Source of the DNA: Clostridia bacterium
GTDB lineage: Bacteria; Bacillota; Clostridia; Oscillospirales; CAG-272
DNA: 40,955 nt
Direction: 5' to 3'
NCBI GenBank assembly: GCA_017455185.1
Contig: JAFTBN010000035.1
Location: forward strand, 1-40,955
In this document: positions 25,473-33,545 of the stretch, piece after piece
Layout: every line of letters begins with the position of its first letter
Position numbering within the stretch: the first letter of the stretch is position 1
Notes under the pieces: model-generated
The model's input: only the letters and a program-made list of their open reading frames with translations
Database searches by the model: none
Told to the model about the DNA's origin: nothing
Position numbers and translations under genes: made by a program

Positions 25473-26073
25473 CTTCCGATTCTTCCTCTTCCCTGGGCTT
25501 GACAAACCGCCCGATTCCCTCTTTCCGCATGGGCGGCAGGATAAACAGGCAAAGCAGACATACCAAAGCGGCTGTCACCACGCCGGTCAGCATTCTCCAG
25601 CCGAACTGTCCCCATACGTATGCAGAAGTATAGTAATCAAAAATCTTGGCGTCCAGGTAAATGATCAGCGTGTTGACCATGGTCACGATCGGCGCCGCCG
25701 CAATCCCGACCGAAAATAGGAGAACCGGGGTCTTTTCCATAAACCGGCCCTTGAGACGGAACAGGATCAGAGCCGCAACGCCCACGATCAATCCGCGCAA
25801 TGCGGGCGGCAGCACCCACAAAGGAGTCGTGGCTGTAACGCCGTACCGGATGACCTGATTGAGAAACTCGCCTCCCGCCGCGACGATGACCGCGTCAAGC
25901 GGGCCGTACAGACAGCCGACCAGAAGGACCACCACCGAAGTCAGAACGAGTTTGACGTTCCCGATCGAAATGGAAAGAAAGGCGAGCACCATGTACATCG
26001 CCATGCAAACCCCGTCCAGAGCCACACGCCGGACCGGATCCGGCTTTCCTGTTTTTCCTTTTTTGTCCAACAT
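25429..26073 (-). CDS. folT: ECF transporter folate-binding S component
   Basis: 214 residues from ATG at 26073, chosen because GGAGGAGGTG lies 6 nt upstream; the longer frame would start inside the riboswitch leader. Five or six membrane helices are visible: GVCMAMYMVLAFLSISIG, VVVLLVGCLYGPLDAVIVAA, ALRGLIVGVAALILF, VLLFSVGIAAAPIVTM and MLTGVVTAALVCLLCLFIL. This is the S-component pattern with the early VKL helix that contacts EcfT. The folate assignment rests on the THF riboswitch and adjacent folC. The EcfA/EcfT energising module is not in the window. An acidic C-terminal tail overlaps folC. Confidence 0.88.
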   Translation of the reverse strand: MLDKKGKTGKPDPVRRVALDGVCMAMYMVLAFLSISIGNVKLVLTSVVVLLVGCLYGPLDAVIVAAGGEFLNQVIRYGVTATTPLWVLPPALRGLIVGVAALILFRLKGRFMEKTPVLLFSVGIAAAPIVTMVNTLIIYLDAKIFDYYTSAYVWGQFGWRMLTGVVTAALVCLLCLFILPPMRKEGIGRFVKPREEEESEDERAKDGLRDDWDL

Positions 26074-26130
26074 AAAAAACACCTCCTCCCCGATCGTTTC
26101 GGTCGGAAAAAAGATGTTTCCAGCCAAGGC

Positions 26131-26235
26131 GAAGCGGGATGCGAGAACCAAACCGCAAACCGGAACGGACCGGTTTTTCGTCCGGACTGCAACTCCCTGT
26201 CAGCCCGGCACTTTACGCAAGGTTCTCTACTCTTC
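26131..26235 (-). promoter_or_regulatory. Tetrahydrofolate (THF) riboswitch
   Basis: Read on the minus strand the leader shows GAAGAGTAGA (26235-26226), GCGTAAAGTGC, GGGAGTTG, ACGAAAA, GCGGTTT and GCATCCCGCTTC (ending 26131), in the order of the THF (folT-type) aptamer. P2 is GAGAACC (26227-26221) with GGTTCTC (26150-26144), and P1 closes GAAG with CTTC. RNA starts about 5-10 nt upstream from the adjacent promoter. The ribosome site of folT lies about 50 nt downstream with no obvious terminator between, so control of translation is likely. Confidence 0.92.
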
Positions 26236-26247
26236 ATTGTTGCCCCC

Positions 26248-26276
26248 ATTATACTCTGCCCCGTTCTCTTTGTCAA
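26248..26276 (-). promoter_or_regulatory. Fully consensus promoter of the fol operon
   Basis: TTGACA (26276-26271), exactly 17 bp and TATAAT (26253-26248) on the minus strand. Transcription would begin around 26241, directly before the riboswitch. Confidence 0.88.
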
Positions 26277-26457
26277 TCTGTATTTCGTATACGGCTCAGA
26301 TCCCGGGCCGCACCTTCCGGGTTGAAACCGGCGATTCGGATCCGAGGCCCGGATTGCCCTGACGCGGCTTCTCTTTCCTGCTTTTTTGTCATCAGACGGG
26401 ATCGATCGAAAAAAGCGAAAAAAGAACAGTTTCCGGCCAAAGATTTCGGCGGAATGC

Positions 26458-26486
26458 TTGTCTTTTGCATATTGATGGCATATAAT
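26458..26486 (+). promoter_or_regulatory. Promoter upstream of the SseB-like gene
   Basis: TTGTCT (26458-26463), 17 bp, TATAAT (26481-26486) on the plus strand. About 200 nt of hairpin-rich leader separates it from the ATG at 26686. Confidence 0.6.
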
Positions 26487-26540
26487 ACATAAACAGAGAT
26501 ATTGGAATTCAATGATTCAAACCCACCCCTTTTCCCCACA

Positions 26541-26576
26541 AAAGAAACCTCTTTTGTCTACCGGCAAAAGGCGCTT
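26541..26576 (+). repeat. Repeated hairpin, copy 1 (terminator-like)
   Basis: The 22-nt core at 26541-26562 is identical at 21 of 22 positions to 27256-27277. CTTTTGTC pairs with GGCAAAAG, and a T-run follows at 26575. It lies in the leader of the SseB-like gene. Confidence 0.7.
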
Positions 26577-26589
26577 TTTTGAACGATGT

Positions 26590-26619
26590 GTTCCGCTGCG
26601 CGGAACGTGACTCGTCACG
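26590..26619. repeat. Two adjacent perfect palindromic hairpins
   Basis: GTTCCG-ctgcg-CGGAAC (26590-26606) is followed at once by CGTGAC-tc-GTCACG (26606-26619). They form REP-like tandem hairpins. A CTGCG loop with a different stem recurs at 37924-37944. Confidence 0.75.
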
Positions 26620-26685
26620 CGGACGTGATGCGCCCTTCGTGCGTGACGTATGCCTGCGGCAGTTTTGGAAAGGAGAAAACAAACG

Positions 26686-27087
26686 ATGGGATTTTTCGGA
26701 CGAAACCGTTGGGAATTCTCCGTTGAGAAACTTTTGAACCGGGAAATTTCGGTTCAGGAATTTGTCAACGCGAACGAAAAGAAAACGCTGTTTTATTCCA
26801 CCCCGTTTTATGAGAATGAAAAGGGGCAGTTTCCGAACGCCATGCAAACGCAAGGTTCCGATTGCTTCTATTTTCCCGCGTTTACAACGCTTGCAGGTCT
26901 GGAAGAGCATTTGAAGATAATCGGCTGCGCGGAGCATCTCGTCATCAAGGGCGATCTGAAAAGCGTGCTGGATTCGCTCGATTCACACCGTTTGATCCAA
27001 TCTTGGGGGGTGGTGATCGATCCGCATTCGATTCCCTCGGTCGGGATCCCGCCGCGCGTGCGCGTACAGCCGAAATGCCTGCGCTGA
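26686..27087 (+). CDS. SseB-like domain protein
   Basis: 133 residues from the ATG at 26686, with AAAGGAG 10 nt upstream. The longer frame begins in the hairpin leader and is not favoured. The C-terminal half fits the SseB N-terminal-like fold: CFYFPAFTTLAGLEEHLKII followed by LDSLDSHRLIQSWGVVIDPH and a short terminal strand RVRVQP. SseB-like domains occur in small bacterial proteins of unknown role, often beside immunity-like genes. No signal peptide. Cytoplasmic role is inferred only. Confidence 0.6.
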   Translation: MGFFGRNRWEFSVEKLLNREISVQEFVNANEKKTLFYSTPFYENEKGQFPNAMQTQGSDCFYFPAFTTLAGLEEHLKIIGCAEHLVIKGDLKSVLDSLDSHRLIQSWGVVIDPHSIPSVGIPPRVRVQPKCLR

Positions 27088-27141
27088 ATTCCGGCGGCAG
27101 GGCGTATTTTTCATAACAGTTAAAACAAATAGATAAATGCT

Positions 27142-27168
27142 TTTGAGGTCACAATTTGTGACCTCAAA
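27142..27168. promoter_or_regulatory. 13-bp palindromic operator upstream of the ORF6N remnant
   Basis: TTTGAGGTCACAA (27142-27154) and TTGTGACCTCAAA (27156-27168) are perfect inverted repeats around one T. GGAGG of the ORF6N remnant begins 4 nt later, so a bound dimer would block transcription or translation of that gene. Autoregulation is inferred. Confidence 0.7.
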
Positions 27169-27181
27169 GATGGAGGTATAT

Positions 27182-27283
27182 ATGGTAAAAAAAGCACAAG
27201 AGAAAACAGCGGAAATAATCCCTGTGACTATAGATACTAAAGATGTGAAGAGTTTAAAGAAACCGCTTTTGTCTACCAGATAA
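27182..27283 (+). pseudogene. Truncated ORF6N-domain gene (first ~25 codons)
   Basis: 33 codons with GGAGG 5 nt upstream. Residues 11-25 (EIIPVTIDTKDVKSL) match the start of ORF6N proteins, which normally continue with a block like IYTIRGQQVMLDSDLA. Here the frame instead enters the repeated hairpin (KKPLLSTR) and stops. The 5' end and operator are intact and the rest is gone, so this is a remnant cut by the hairpin element. ORF6N proteins are phage or plasmid DNA-binding regulators. Confidence 0.6.
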
Positions 27284-27297
27284 AAGCGGGTTTTTCA
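27256..27297 (+). repeat. Repeated hairpin, copy 2 (strong terminator)
   Basis: AAACCGCTTTTGTCT pairs (one bulge, one G-U) with the arm AGATAAAAGCGGGTTT around ACC, and T residues follow. The 27256-27277 core repeats 26541-26562. The rest of 27298-27387 holds only short hairpins (TGCCC/GGGCA near 27350). Confidence 0.75.
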
Positions 27298-27387
27298 ACC
27301 AAAACCACCTTGTCGAGTGGGTGAAATCGTCTCAACGGCGGGGAAATTGCCCTGCGGGGCAGTGAAATCAAGATTTGGAGAGCACAA

Positions 27388-27915
27388 ATGAATCGTGAAG
27401 ATGCTTTTTATTACGAAAATCTATTAGTCATTGGATTTTCGGATGAATACGATAAATGGCTAAATTCCCTTCTTGAAACAGAAAACCCGTTAAGTGGTAT
27501 TACCCTAGACTTGGCTAATTGTGGAGCTGAAAAAAACAAAACCATTTCTGTCCTCAGACAATATCGATTAGAGCAGCCAATTGATGAAAAGAATGTTTGC
27601 AGAAGATTGAGACTGTTTTTAAAGACATTATATGATTCCGGACAAATGGAAAAAGGTCAAGTCGTTTCCGCTATGTATACGGTCGCTTCGCACATTGGAG
27701 GCCCTGGGGATTTTGATATTGAAATATGGGGCGATATGTTCTATTTTGATGATTATTATTCTTTAGCAAAAGAAGGTATACTTGCTTGGGAAGGTTTTGA
27801 TAAAGCGTTTTTTGCTTATCTGAATGATGGCATATCATTGGATTCCGAGATAATTTGGGGTTATAACAAGAAATTAACTTTTTTCGAGCGGATTAAACGT
27901 ATTTTCAAAAAATGA
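27388..27915 (+). CDS. Unknown acidic protein, immunity-like context
   Basis: 175 residues, ATG at 27388 after TTTGGAGAG. AT-rich codon use contrasts with the core genes. The body (LRLFLKTLYDSGQMEKGQVV, then SAMYTVASHIGGPGDFDIEI) is mixed alpha/beta and acidic. The C-terminus is basic (FFERIKRIFKK). No signal peptide or membrane helix. Size, charge and neighbours resemble immunity proteins of polymorphic toxins, but no family is recognised and no toxin gene is adjacent. Confidence 0.6.
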   Translation: MNREDAFYYENLLVIGFSDEYDKWLNSLLETENPLSGITLDLANCGAEKNKTISVLRQYRLEQPIDEKNVCRRLRLFLKTLYDSGQMEKGQVVSAMYTVASHIGGPGDFDIEIWGDMFYFDDYYSLAKEGILAWEGFDKAFFAYLNDGISLDSEIIWGYNKKLTFFERIKRIFKK

Positions 27916-27920
27916 GTAAT

Positions 27921-27941
27921 CGACAAATTCAGGTTGTAGAG
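27921..27941 (+). repeat. CGACAAATTC-type repeat, copy A
   Basis: Begins CGACAAATTC and ends TTGTAGAG. It can fold as ACAA/TTGT. It sits 6 nt after a gene stop and is matched by copy B at 28681-28702. Confidence 0.7.
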
Positions 27942-28015
27942 GCGGCAGGCATGTACCTTTTAGGTAGATTTGTGCGGATTAATTCTTGTTTTTCCATACT
28001 CACGAGGAGGTAAAC

Positions 28016-28663
28016 ATGACAGACAAAAATGTGTCACCCGGAACATTTTATCATGGTTCTGCAGTTACTGGTATCAAAACGCTTTTGCCATACTCAAAGG
28101 CTCATAATACGATTAAAAACCCGGTTGTCTATCTGACTCCAAATGAAACGCTCGCGCTGTTTTATATCTGGACCCGCCCATACAAATTTGTCACGTTCAA
28201 TGAAAGCGATCTGGGCACTGTTGTTTATACTGAATGGTATGAAAATCAGTTTTCGGATCTCGTGAAAGGACTTTCTGGAAGCATTTACGAATGTGTTGAT
28301 GATACAAATATCTATTCTACACATATCGCTGGCGTTTACAACTCCAACGTACCGGTGAACGTGTCTAAAGAAACAGTGATAGACGATGTGTTTAAAGAAA
28401 TTAGAAAAAGAATAGCGGACGGGCGCGTCATATTACGTACATACGGGTCGCTTGATAAAGAAGAGAAAGAAAAGATTGTCGAGCGTGATATGGTACGCTC
28501 GATACATCAGCAACGACTTTTGAATTCCGAAACGTCCGCGTACAATGCAGCATACAGCGCATTTGTCAAAGAGCATTTTCCTTTATCGTGGAGCATCGCC
28601 GAGAAAATGAGCGATAATGAGATAAAAGCAATGATCGACGGATGGAGAAAAAGTGTAAAATAG
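28016..28663 (+). CDS. Unknown protein with ADP-ribosyltransferase-like N-terminus
   Basis: 215 residues from ATG at 28016, chosen over an upstream ATG because GAGGAGG lies 5 nt before it. The N-terminus TFYHGSAVTGIKTLLPYS, then NPVVYLTPNETLALFYI and TVVYTEWYENQF, follows the H-Y-E order of DarT/PARP-like ADP-ribosyltransferase folds: HGS on the first strand, Tyr in VYLT and a later Glu. This is a fold guess from motif spacing. The C-terminal half is helical with MVRSIHQQRLLNSE and SDNEIKAMIDGWRK. Cytoplasmic, AT-rich, flanked by the two CGACAAATTC repeats like a cassette. Confidence 0.6.
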   Translation: MTDKNVSPGTFYHGSAVTGIKTLLPYSKAHNTIKNPVVYLTPNETLALFYIWTRPYKFVTFNESDLGTVVYTEWYENQFSDLVKGLSGSIYECVDDTNIYSTHIAGVYNSNVPVNVSKETVIDDVFKEIRKRIADGRVILRTYGSLDKEEKEKIVERDMVRSIHQQRLLNSETSAYNAAYSAFVKEHFPLSWSIAEKMSDNEIKAMIDGWRKSVK

Positions 28664-28680
28664 TTAGAAAGAATAAAGAG

Positions 28681-28702
28681 CGACAAATTCCCGTTTGTAG
28701 AG
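28681..28702 (+). repeat. CGACAAATTC-type repeat, copy B
   Basis: CGACAAATTCCCG followed by TTTGTAGAG; ACAAA/TTTGT can pair. It lies 17 nt after the stop at 28663. The remaining gap to 28829 holds no gene. Confidence 0.7.
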
Positions 28703-28829
28703 TTGTACGCGTATGTCATTTTTGTGTTCTTTCCAGGGAATCGTATCATTTTGGCGCTCTTACTCACCCTTTCCGGATCTCTGCCGGATTTCCGGTTTCA
28801 GACCACCGTACCGTTTCAAAGGAGAAAAA

Positions 28830-29873
28830 ATGAACCCCATGACATCGAAAGAGCGGATCGACGCCGTATTGGCGAACAAGCCCGTGGACCGCACACCGTT
28901 TTGCCTGGTAGACGGCGGCGCGTGGATCGCAAAAGCCGAGGGAATGACCTACCGCACGCTGTACGGCCTGGAAGACGGCGGAGCGGAGAAAATCGTCAGG
29001 TGGACGGATACCCTTGAAACCGACATCGTCAGCGCGGTTTCCGGCGTGTTTACCGCACCGCTCAACGCATTCGGCTGTCCCATCCATATCGACGACATCG
29101 GCCAGCCAGTCAACGCCGGGCCCGCTTTTCAGGATCCCGAAAGCGAGATTCCTCAACTCGATAAGAGCCGAATCCGCGAAACGCTCCTTGCCAACGAGTT
29201 TTTCCGGAACATGCTCAGACAGTGCCGCAACGTCAAAAAGCTGGTCGGGGACCGCAAATATCTGCTCGGCGACATCGCCGCGCCCTTCACCATGGCGGCG
29301 GTCATGGTCGGAACGCAGGATTTCATTATGCTCATGCTTGACGAACCCGAACTGGCGGAGCAGCTGATCGACTTTACCACCCACGTCAGCGCCGAGGTGT
29401 TCCATCTGCTCCACGAAAACGGGTGCGACATCGCATTCCCGGCGGACCCGGTGGCAAGCGGCAACCTCATCAGCCAGGATATGTACGAGGAATGGGCGCT
29501 TCCGGCACTGAAAAAACTGAAAGAGATGATCCCTGAATACAAATACTTCTTCGCGCACATCTGCGGCGGTTCGGGAGCCCGCGTTCCCGCGCTGCGCGAT
29601 GCCGGCGTGCGTGCCTTCTCCTGCGACTGGTCGGTGGATCTCGATACCGCCCTCTACAACGCGGAAGGAAAAATGACCATCTTCGGCAACATCAATCCCG
29701 CCGGCGTCCTGCTCGCGGGCAAAGCCGACGAAGTGTATGCCGAGGCAACCGGACGCATCCGGACGGCGAAAGGCCGCCCGTACATCCTTGCGACCGGATG
29801 CGATATGGGAGCCGACACCCCGCTTGAAAACGTGCAGATGCTGCTCAAAGCATGCAAGGATTCCGCCAACTGA
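28830..29873 (+). CDS. Uroporphyrinogen decarboxylase family / MtaA-type corrinoid methyltransferase
   Basis: 347 residues from ATG at 28830 after AAAGGAG; the longer frame is not used. The TIM-barrel family markers are SKERIDAVLANKPVDRTPF at the N-terminus, LGDIAAPFTMAAVMVG, FFAHICGGSGARVPAL with the His/Cys zinc ligands near residue 240, and LATGCDMGADTPLENVQMLL with a third Cys near residue 325. The zinc ligands indicate a methylcobamide:thiol methyltransferase rather than a heme-pathway UroD. The substrate corrinoid protein is not encoded nearby, so it is an orphan. A strong terminator follows. Confidence 0.85.
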   Translation: MNPMTSKERIDAVLANKPVDRTPFCLVDGGAWIAKAEGMTYRTLYGLEDGGAEKIVRWTDTLETDIVSAVSGVFTAPLNAFGCPIHIDDIGQPVNAGPAFQDPESEIPQLDKSRIRETLLANEFFRNMLRQCRNVKKLVGDRKYLLGDIAAPFTMAAVMVGTQDFIMLMLDEPELAEQLIDFTTHVSAEVFHLLHENGCDIAFPADPVASGNLISQDMYEEWALPALKKLKEMIPEYKYFFAHICGGSGARVPALRDAGVRAFSCDWSVDLDTALYNAEGKMTIFGNINPAGVLLAGKADEVYAEATGRIRTAKGRPYILATGCDMGADTPLENVQMLLKACKDSAN

Positions 29874-29908
29874 CAGAACAAACGGCATCGGAAGAAACAA
29901 TCAAAAAA

Positions 29909-29963
29909 GGGACTGTCTGAAAACCCGGGGTTTTCCCGGGAACCAAACAGCCCCTTCTTTTTT
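29909..29963 (+). terminator. Terminator of the UroD/MtaA gene
   Basis: GGGaCTGT (from 29909) pairs with ACAGcCCC (~29946-29953), with an inner CCCGGG/CCCGGG helix, and is followed by TTCTTTTTT. Confidence 0.7.
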
Positions 29964-30066
29964 GGCGGACTCTCCACCCATCGTTCTTCCGCCGCAGCAT
30001 GGAATTCTCCGGGTGTCGGATTTGCCGCCCGACTGTCCCGTTGGGTTATCCTCCCGCCCTGTACAA

Positions 30067-30100
30067 ATGCCCCCGGGCCGCTAATGCGGTCCGGGGGCAT
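30067..30100 (-). terminator. Terminator of the secreted glycosidase-like gene
   Basis: ATGCCCCCGG (30067-30076) pairs with CCGGGGGCAT (30091-30100), extended by CCGC/GCGG around TAAT. On the minus strand TTTGT follows. It lies 20 nt past the stop. Confidence 0.7.
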
Positions 30101-30120
30101 TGTTTGATCCGATCAGGGAA

Positions 30121-33100
30121 TCAGTCTTCCTTTTTGCCGGCACGGTTCCGGACGGCAAGGACGCAGAGGCCGACAGCCCCCAGCAGCAGCGTAAGACCCG
30201 CGGCCGCGGGCAGAGCCGAACCGCAGCCGGATTTCTTTTCGTCTTCCGGTTTTTCCGTTTCGTTCGGAGAGTCGCTTTCCGCCCCTGTTTCAGACCCGCT
30301 TGTCTCATCGTCGGATCCGGGAACGGGCGCGGGCTCGGGCGCCTTGATGGCGGGCATGCCGTTGGCAGTCCTGTATTCGTTGATCAGGCCCAGAACGTAC
30401 TCTTGCGGATAGGAGTAAGCACCCGCGGAATCCGCCCGGACAGAAGGATCCTGGGTGAAATTCCTGGCCCAGTTCTCCCCTTCGGAAGTGCCGAGCGCTT
30501 CCTTGAGTTTCTGCGTGAAGAACTGGATTTCCTTGTATTGGGTTTCGGTCATGTAACCGTCGCACAGATAATCCTGATACAGGATACCGGGCACGCCGCC
30601 GTTTTCATAGGTGGCGCGGAACCACTCGAAGACCGAGCAGACCGTACTGATGTACGCCCCCTTACTGCCTCCGGTGGCGCGGATGTTGTAATCGTAGGAG
30701 AAATCGTTGCCCCATTTGGAGTTGACCGCGATGTCGCGCATGCGGTCGAACTGAGGCAGCAGCATCGGAACGATTCCCAGTTCGCGGGATCCCGCCGTCA
30801 GCTGGGCCACCTCGCTCGGCGTGTACGGCAGAGTCGTATAATCCGACGCGGCGTACAGCACGCCGGACCGGCCCAGAAGCTCGGGAATGATGCCGCAGCG
30901 TCTCTGGCTGTAATACACGTGACGCAGATGGGAATTGGTCGTATAGGGATCCACGACGGCGACCCAGTTGGCGCCTTCGGTCCGCATATTGAGTTTGGCG
31001 GTGGGCATATCCTGCGCCAGATTCTCCAGCACCATCTGATAGTCCTTGATGCGCTCCAGCGTGCGGTAGACGTCATAGGTGGACAGCGGCAGGCTCCACT
31101 CGCCGAAAGTCAGCTTGTCGTTCCGGAAGTTGCGCATGCCGTGGTCGTCGGTGGTTCCGGTCTCCGGGTTGATGTCGGCGAAGGTTGCGTAGTTCGTGCC
31201 CCAGTCGTCGTTGAGATCGTCGATGTCATTGCCGTACAGATACCGCAGGAACGTCTGATAGTTCATCAGTCTTCCGCCGTTCATCGCCGAGCGCGCGTTG
31301 AAGTCCACGCGCATCCATCCGCGGGTGTCCTCCACGTCGAGGACCAGGGTGTTGTTTCCGCCGATCCAGTAGTTGTCGCCCCAGCGCCTGAACTGATACA
31401 GCGCGTTGAGGGCATTGGCCTTGGCCAGTTCCTCCGAACCGTATCCCGATTCGGACAGGGTCAGGTTGAACAGATTGTTGGCCTGCGTCAGGTTTCCGGT
31501 CGATTCGTACGGATAGCTGACCCAGCCTTCGAGATTCAGGCCCATCAGGCGCATGACGTCCAGCGAGAACCAGCAGGCGTCGATGTTGTTCGCCGCCGAG
31601 GTTCCGTTGCTCGAATCGTATTCGAAGGCCGCGGTCGTGTTGACCAGGTTGATGCCCGCGTTCTGCATGCGGGTCAGGTTGGAGATGACGTTGGCCGCTG
31701 CGTCGGGACCGAGCTGTACGTTGCCCCGCATGTCGGCCATGGACTGGGCCGAAATGGCCGGGAAGCGCGTTCCGTCGGCCAGCACGACGTAGGTGTCGCA
31801 GTCCGGATTGAGCCGGACTGTGATCGAATCGCTCTCCACGGCTACCGGAAGCGCGACGCCGGTCATATTGTCCTCGTTGCCCGTCATCAGTTTGAGCACG
31901 ACCCGGTCGGTCCAGGGCGCGCATTGCAGATACATCACGCCGCTCTGCGAACCGTTCACGCCGCCGAGCAGGCTGGTGTAGCTGCTCATGAACTCCTCAT
32001 AGGTATGCAGCCAACGGTTGCGGGAAAGGGTTGAGGTCGAGTTGGTCACAGGGCTTGCCTCCACCACGGTATCCCGGTCGCCCACCTCGAAGATCAGTTC
32101 GTGGCGGGTTGCCGCAAATCCGCCCCAGATTTTGGAGCCGTAGTTTTCGGGGTTGGCGGTCTCGTTGCGCACCAGGCCCCTGATTTCCAGTTTGTAAATG
32201 CCCTCGTTCAGTTTGGTGTTGAAGGTGACGTACATCTCCCCGCTCTGCCCCGGATAGAGAGGCTCGGTGATGCGGATGTAGAGGTTTTCGGCTGTCGCGG
32301 CCTGCTGCCAGGAGTTCCCGTTCTTCCGATACAGGATCGGTTCGAAGCAGAAGGTGCCGTTTCCGTCGCCCTCGAGCACGGTATCGCCCGTGTTGGTATA
32401 GGCGAACTTGAACCAGGTCAGGTCGTACTGCCCGACGACGCCCGACTCAATCAGGTCGGTGGTAGTGTATTGCGGGTACTGAGCCCCTTCCTTTGTCGTA
32501 TCGATGTTGGCGTTCAGCCGGGGACGGTTGTTCAGTTTGTTGGTTCCGCCGACGTATCCGAGATACGACATCTCGAGCGCCACGCGGCCGGGCAGGTTGA
32601 GATCGTAATACACTTTGTCGCCTTCCGCCGCCGAATCCTCATAGGCTGTGGCGGACAGATGGACGGGCGTGGTCAGTTTGCCGTCGGATTCGACCGTATA
32701 ATAGACCGGGACGGCGTCATAGGCCGTGACCGCCTTGGGAATCTCATAGTGCACCGTGACGGTGTTGCTTCCCGACTTGGTGGTCAGCGTTCCCTCGAAG
32801 AATTCGCCCGTGTCGTATTTTTCAAGCGAATCCGCCTTCTCCCGGGAAATCGGATTGTAAATCAGGCCTCCGTCGGAGGCGATTTCATACTCGTCGACCG
32901 GCGTGGGCTCGATCTCGTCGACCAGGGACTTGACCACTCTCTTGTCGCTGTCGTTCAGATTGAAAATGTTGGTCGAACCGTTGCCCTGCAGTTTATAATA
33001 GGAAAACTTGACCTGGTCGATGCAGGCGCCGAATCCGTTGCTCTCGTCGCAGTCCCGCAGCCGGATGTAATACGTTCCGGTGTAAATGCCGCTGTCATAG

Positions 33101-33498
33101 GGCGAAAAAGTCAGCACGCCCTGGTTGCCCCGGTTCTTTACCTCGGCGTTATTCTTCATCCAGTTGGCAAGTTCGGTCCAGTTCTCCAGATCGTTCGAGC
33201 ACTCGACGATGTAGTTGTTGCTCAGCCGCATGGCCACCGAGGGAGAATAACTGTCTGTGATGTCGAACGCGTAGATGATGTAGTTCTTCATGTCGGCAAA
33301 CCGGCAGGCGTCGTTGACGTTCCCGTGGTTCTCGTACAAGACTTCCGCGTCCTGGTTGGAAGCGTTGCACGGCCAGGTCTTCTCGTAAAACCGATAGACC
33401 AGTTCGGGATCCATCTGGGGCTCGGACTCCGCGACCAGAGGAAGAATACCGCCCAGCACCAGAAGAGCGATCAGTATCAGGCACAATCCTTTTTTCAT
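30121..33498 (-). CDS. Large secreted, membrane-anchored glycosidase-like protein
   Basis: 1125 residues. Signal peptide 1-~23 (KKGLCLILIALLVLGGILPL). An N-terminal beta-sandwich (~30-160) has FADMKNYIIYAFDITDSYSP and YYIRLRDCDES, resembling a discoidin-like/CBM fold. More beta-rich regions extend to ~530. The region ~600-1000 is TIM-barrel-like with YGNDIDDLNDDWGTNYATF near residue 765, a pattern of GH42-type and related GH-A enzymes. A Pro/Glu/Ser linker precedes a C-terminal anchor KSGCGSALPAAAGLTLLL and a basic end RNRAGKKED. GCGS before a hydrophobic stretch recurs in clostridial surface proteins. Catalytic glutamates not assigned. It follows pcrA by 47 bp. Confidence 0.7.
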   Translation of the reverse strand: MKKGLCLILIALLVLGGILPLVAESEPQMDPELVYRFYEKTWPCNASNQDAEVLYENHGNVNDACRFADMKNYIIYAFDITDSYSPSVAMRLSNNYIVECSNDLENWTELANWMKNNAEVKNRGNQGVLTFSPYDSGIYTGTYYIRLRDCDESNGFGACIDQVKFSYYKLQGNGSTNIFNLNDSDKRVVKSLVDEIEPTPVDEYEIASDGGLIYNPISREKADSLEKYDTGEFFEGTLTTKSGSNTVTVHYEIPKAVTAYDAVPVYYTVESDGKLTTPVHLSATAYEDSAAEGDKVYYDLNLPGRVALEMSYLGYVGGTNKLNNRPRLNANIDTTKEGAQYPQYTTTDLIESGVVGQYDLTWFKFAYTNTGDTVLEGDGNGTFCFEPILYRKNGNSWQQAATAENLYIRITEPLYPGQSGEMYVTFNTKLNEGIYKLEIRGLVRNETANPENYGSKIWGGFAATRHELIFEVGDRDTVVEASPVTNSTSTLSRNRWLHTYEEFMSSYTSLLGGVNGSQSGVMYLQCAPWTDRVVLKLMTGNEDNMTGVALPVAVESDSITVRLNPDCDTYVVLADGTRFPAISAQSMADMRGNVQLGPDAAANVISNLTRMQNAGINLVNTTAAFEYDSSNGTSAANNIDACWFSLDVMRLMGLNLEGWVSYPYESTGNLTQANNLFNLTLSESGYGSEELAKANALNALYQFRRWGDNYWIGGNNTLVLDVEDTRGWMRVDFNARSAMNGGRLMNYQTFLRYLYGNDIDDLNDDWGTNYATFADINPETGTTDDHGMRNFRNDKLTFGEWSLPLSTYDVYRTLERIKDYQMVLENLAQDMPTAKLNMRTEGANWVAVVDPYTTNSHLRHVYYSQRRCGIIPELLGRSGVLYAASDYTTLPYTPSEVAQLTAGSRELGIVPMLLPQFDRMRDIAVNSKWGNDFSYDYNIRATGGSKGAYISTVCSVFEWFRATYENGGVPGILYQDYLCDGYMTETQYKEIQFFTQKLKEALGTSEGENWARNFTQDPSVRADSAGAYSYPQEYVLGLINEYRTANGMPAIKAPEPAPVPGSDDETSGSETGAESDSPNETEKPEDEKKSGCGSALPAAAGLTLLLGAVGLCVLAVRNRAGKKED

Positions 33499-33545
33499 GT
33501 TGCACCGGCAATCCGTCGGACTGCCTCTCCTTTCTTATTATCGCC

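Noticed and set aside
30100..32034. Plus-strand open frame of 644 codons opposite the secreted protein
   Set aside because: No domains, composition of a shadow frame; the minus strand has signal peptide, domain motif and anchor.
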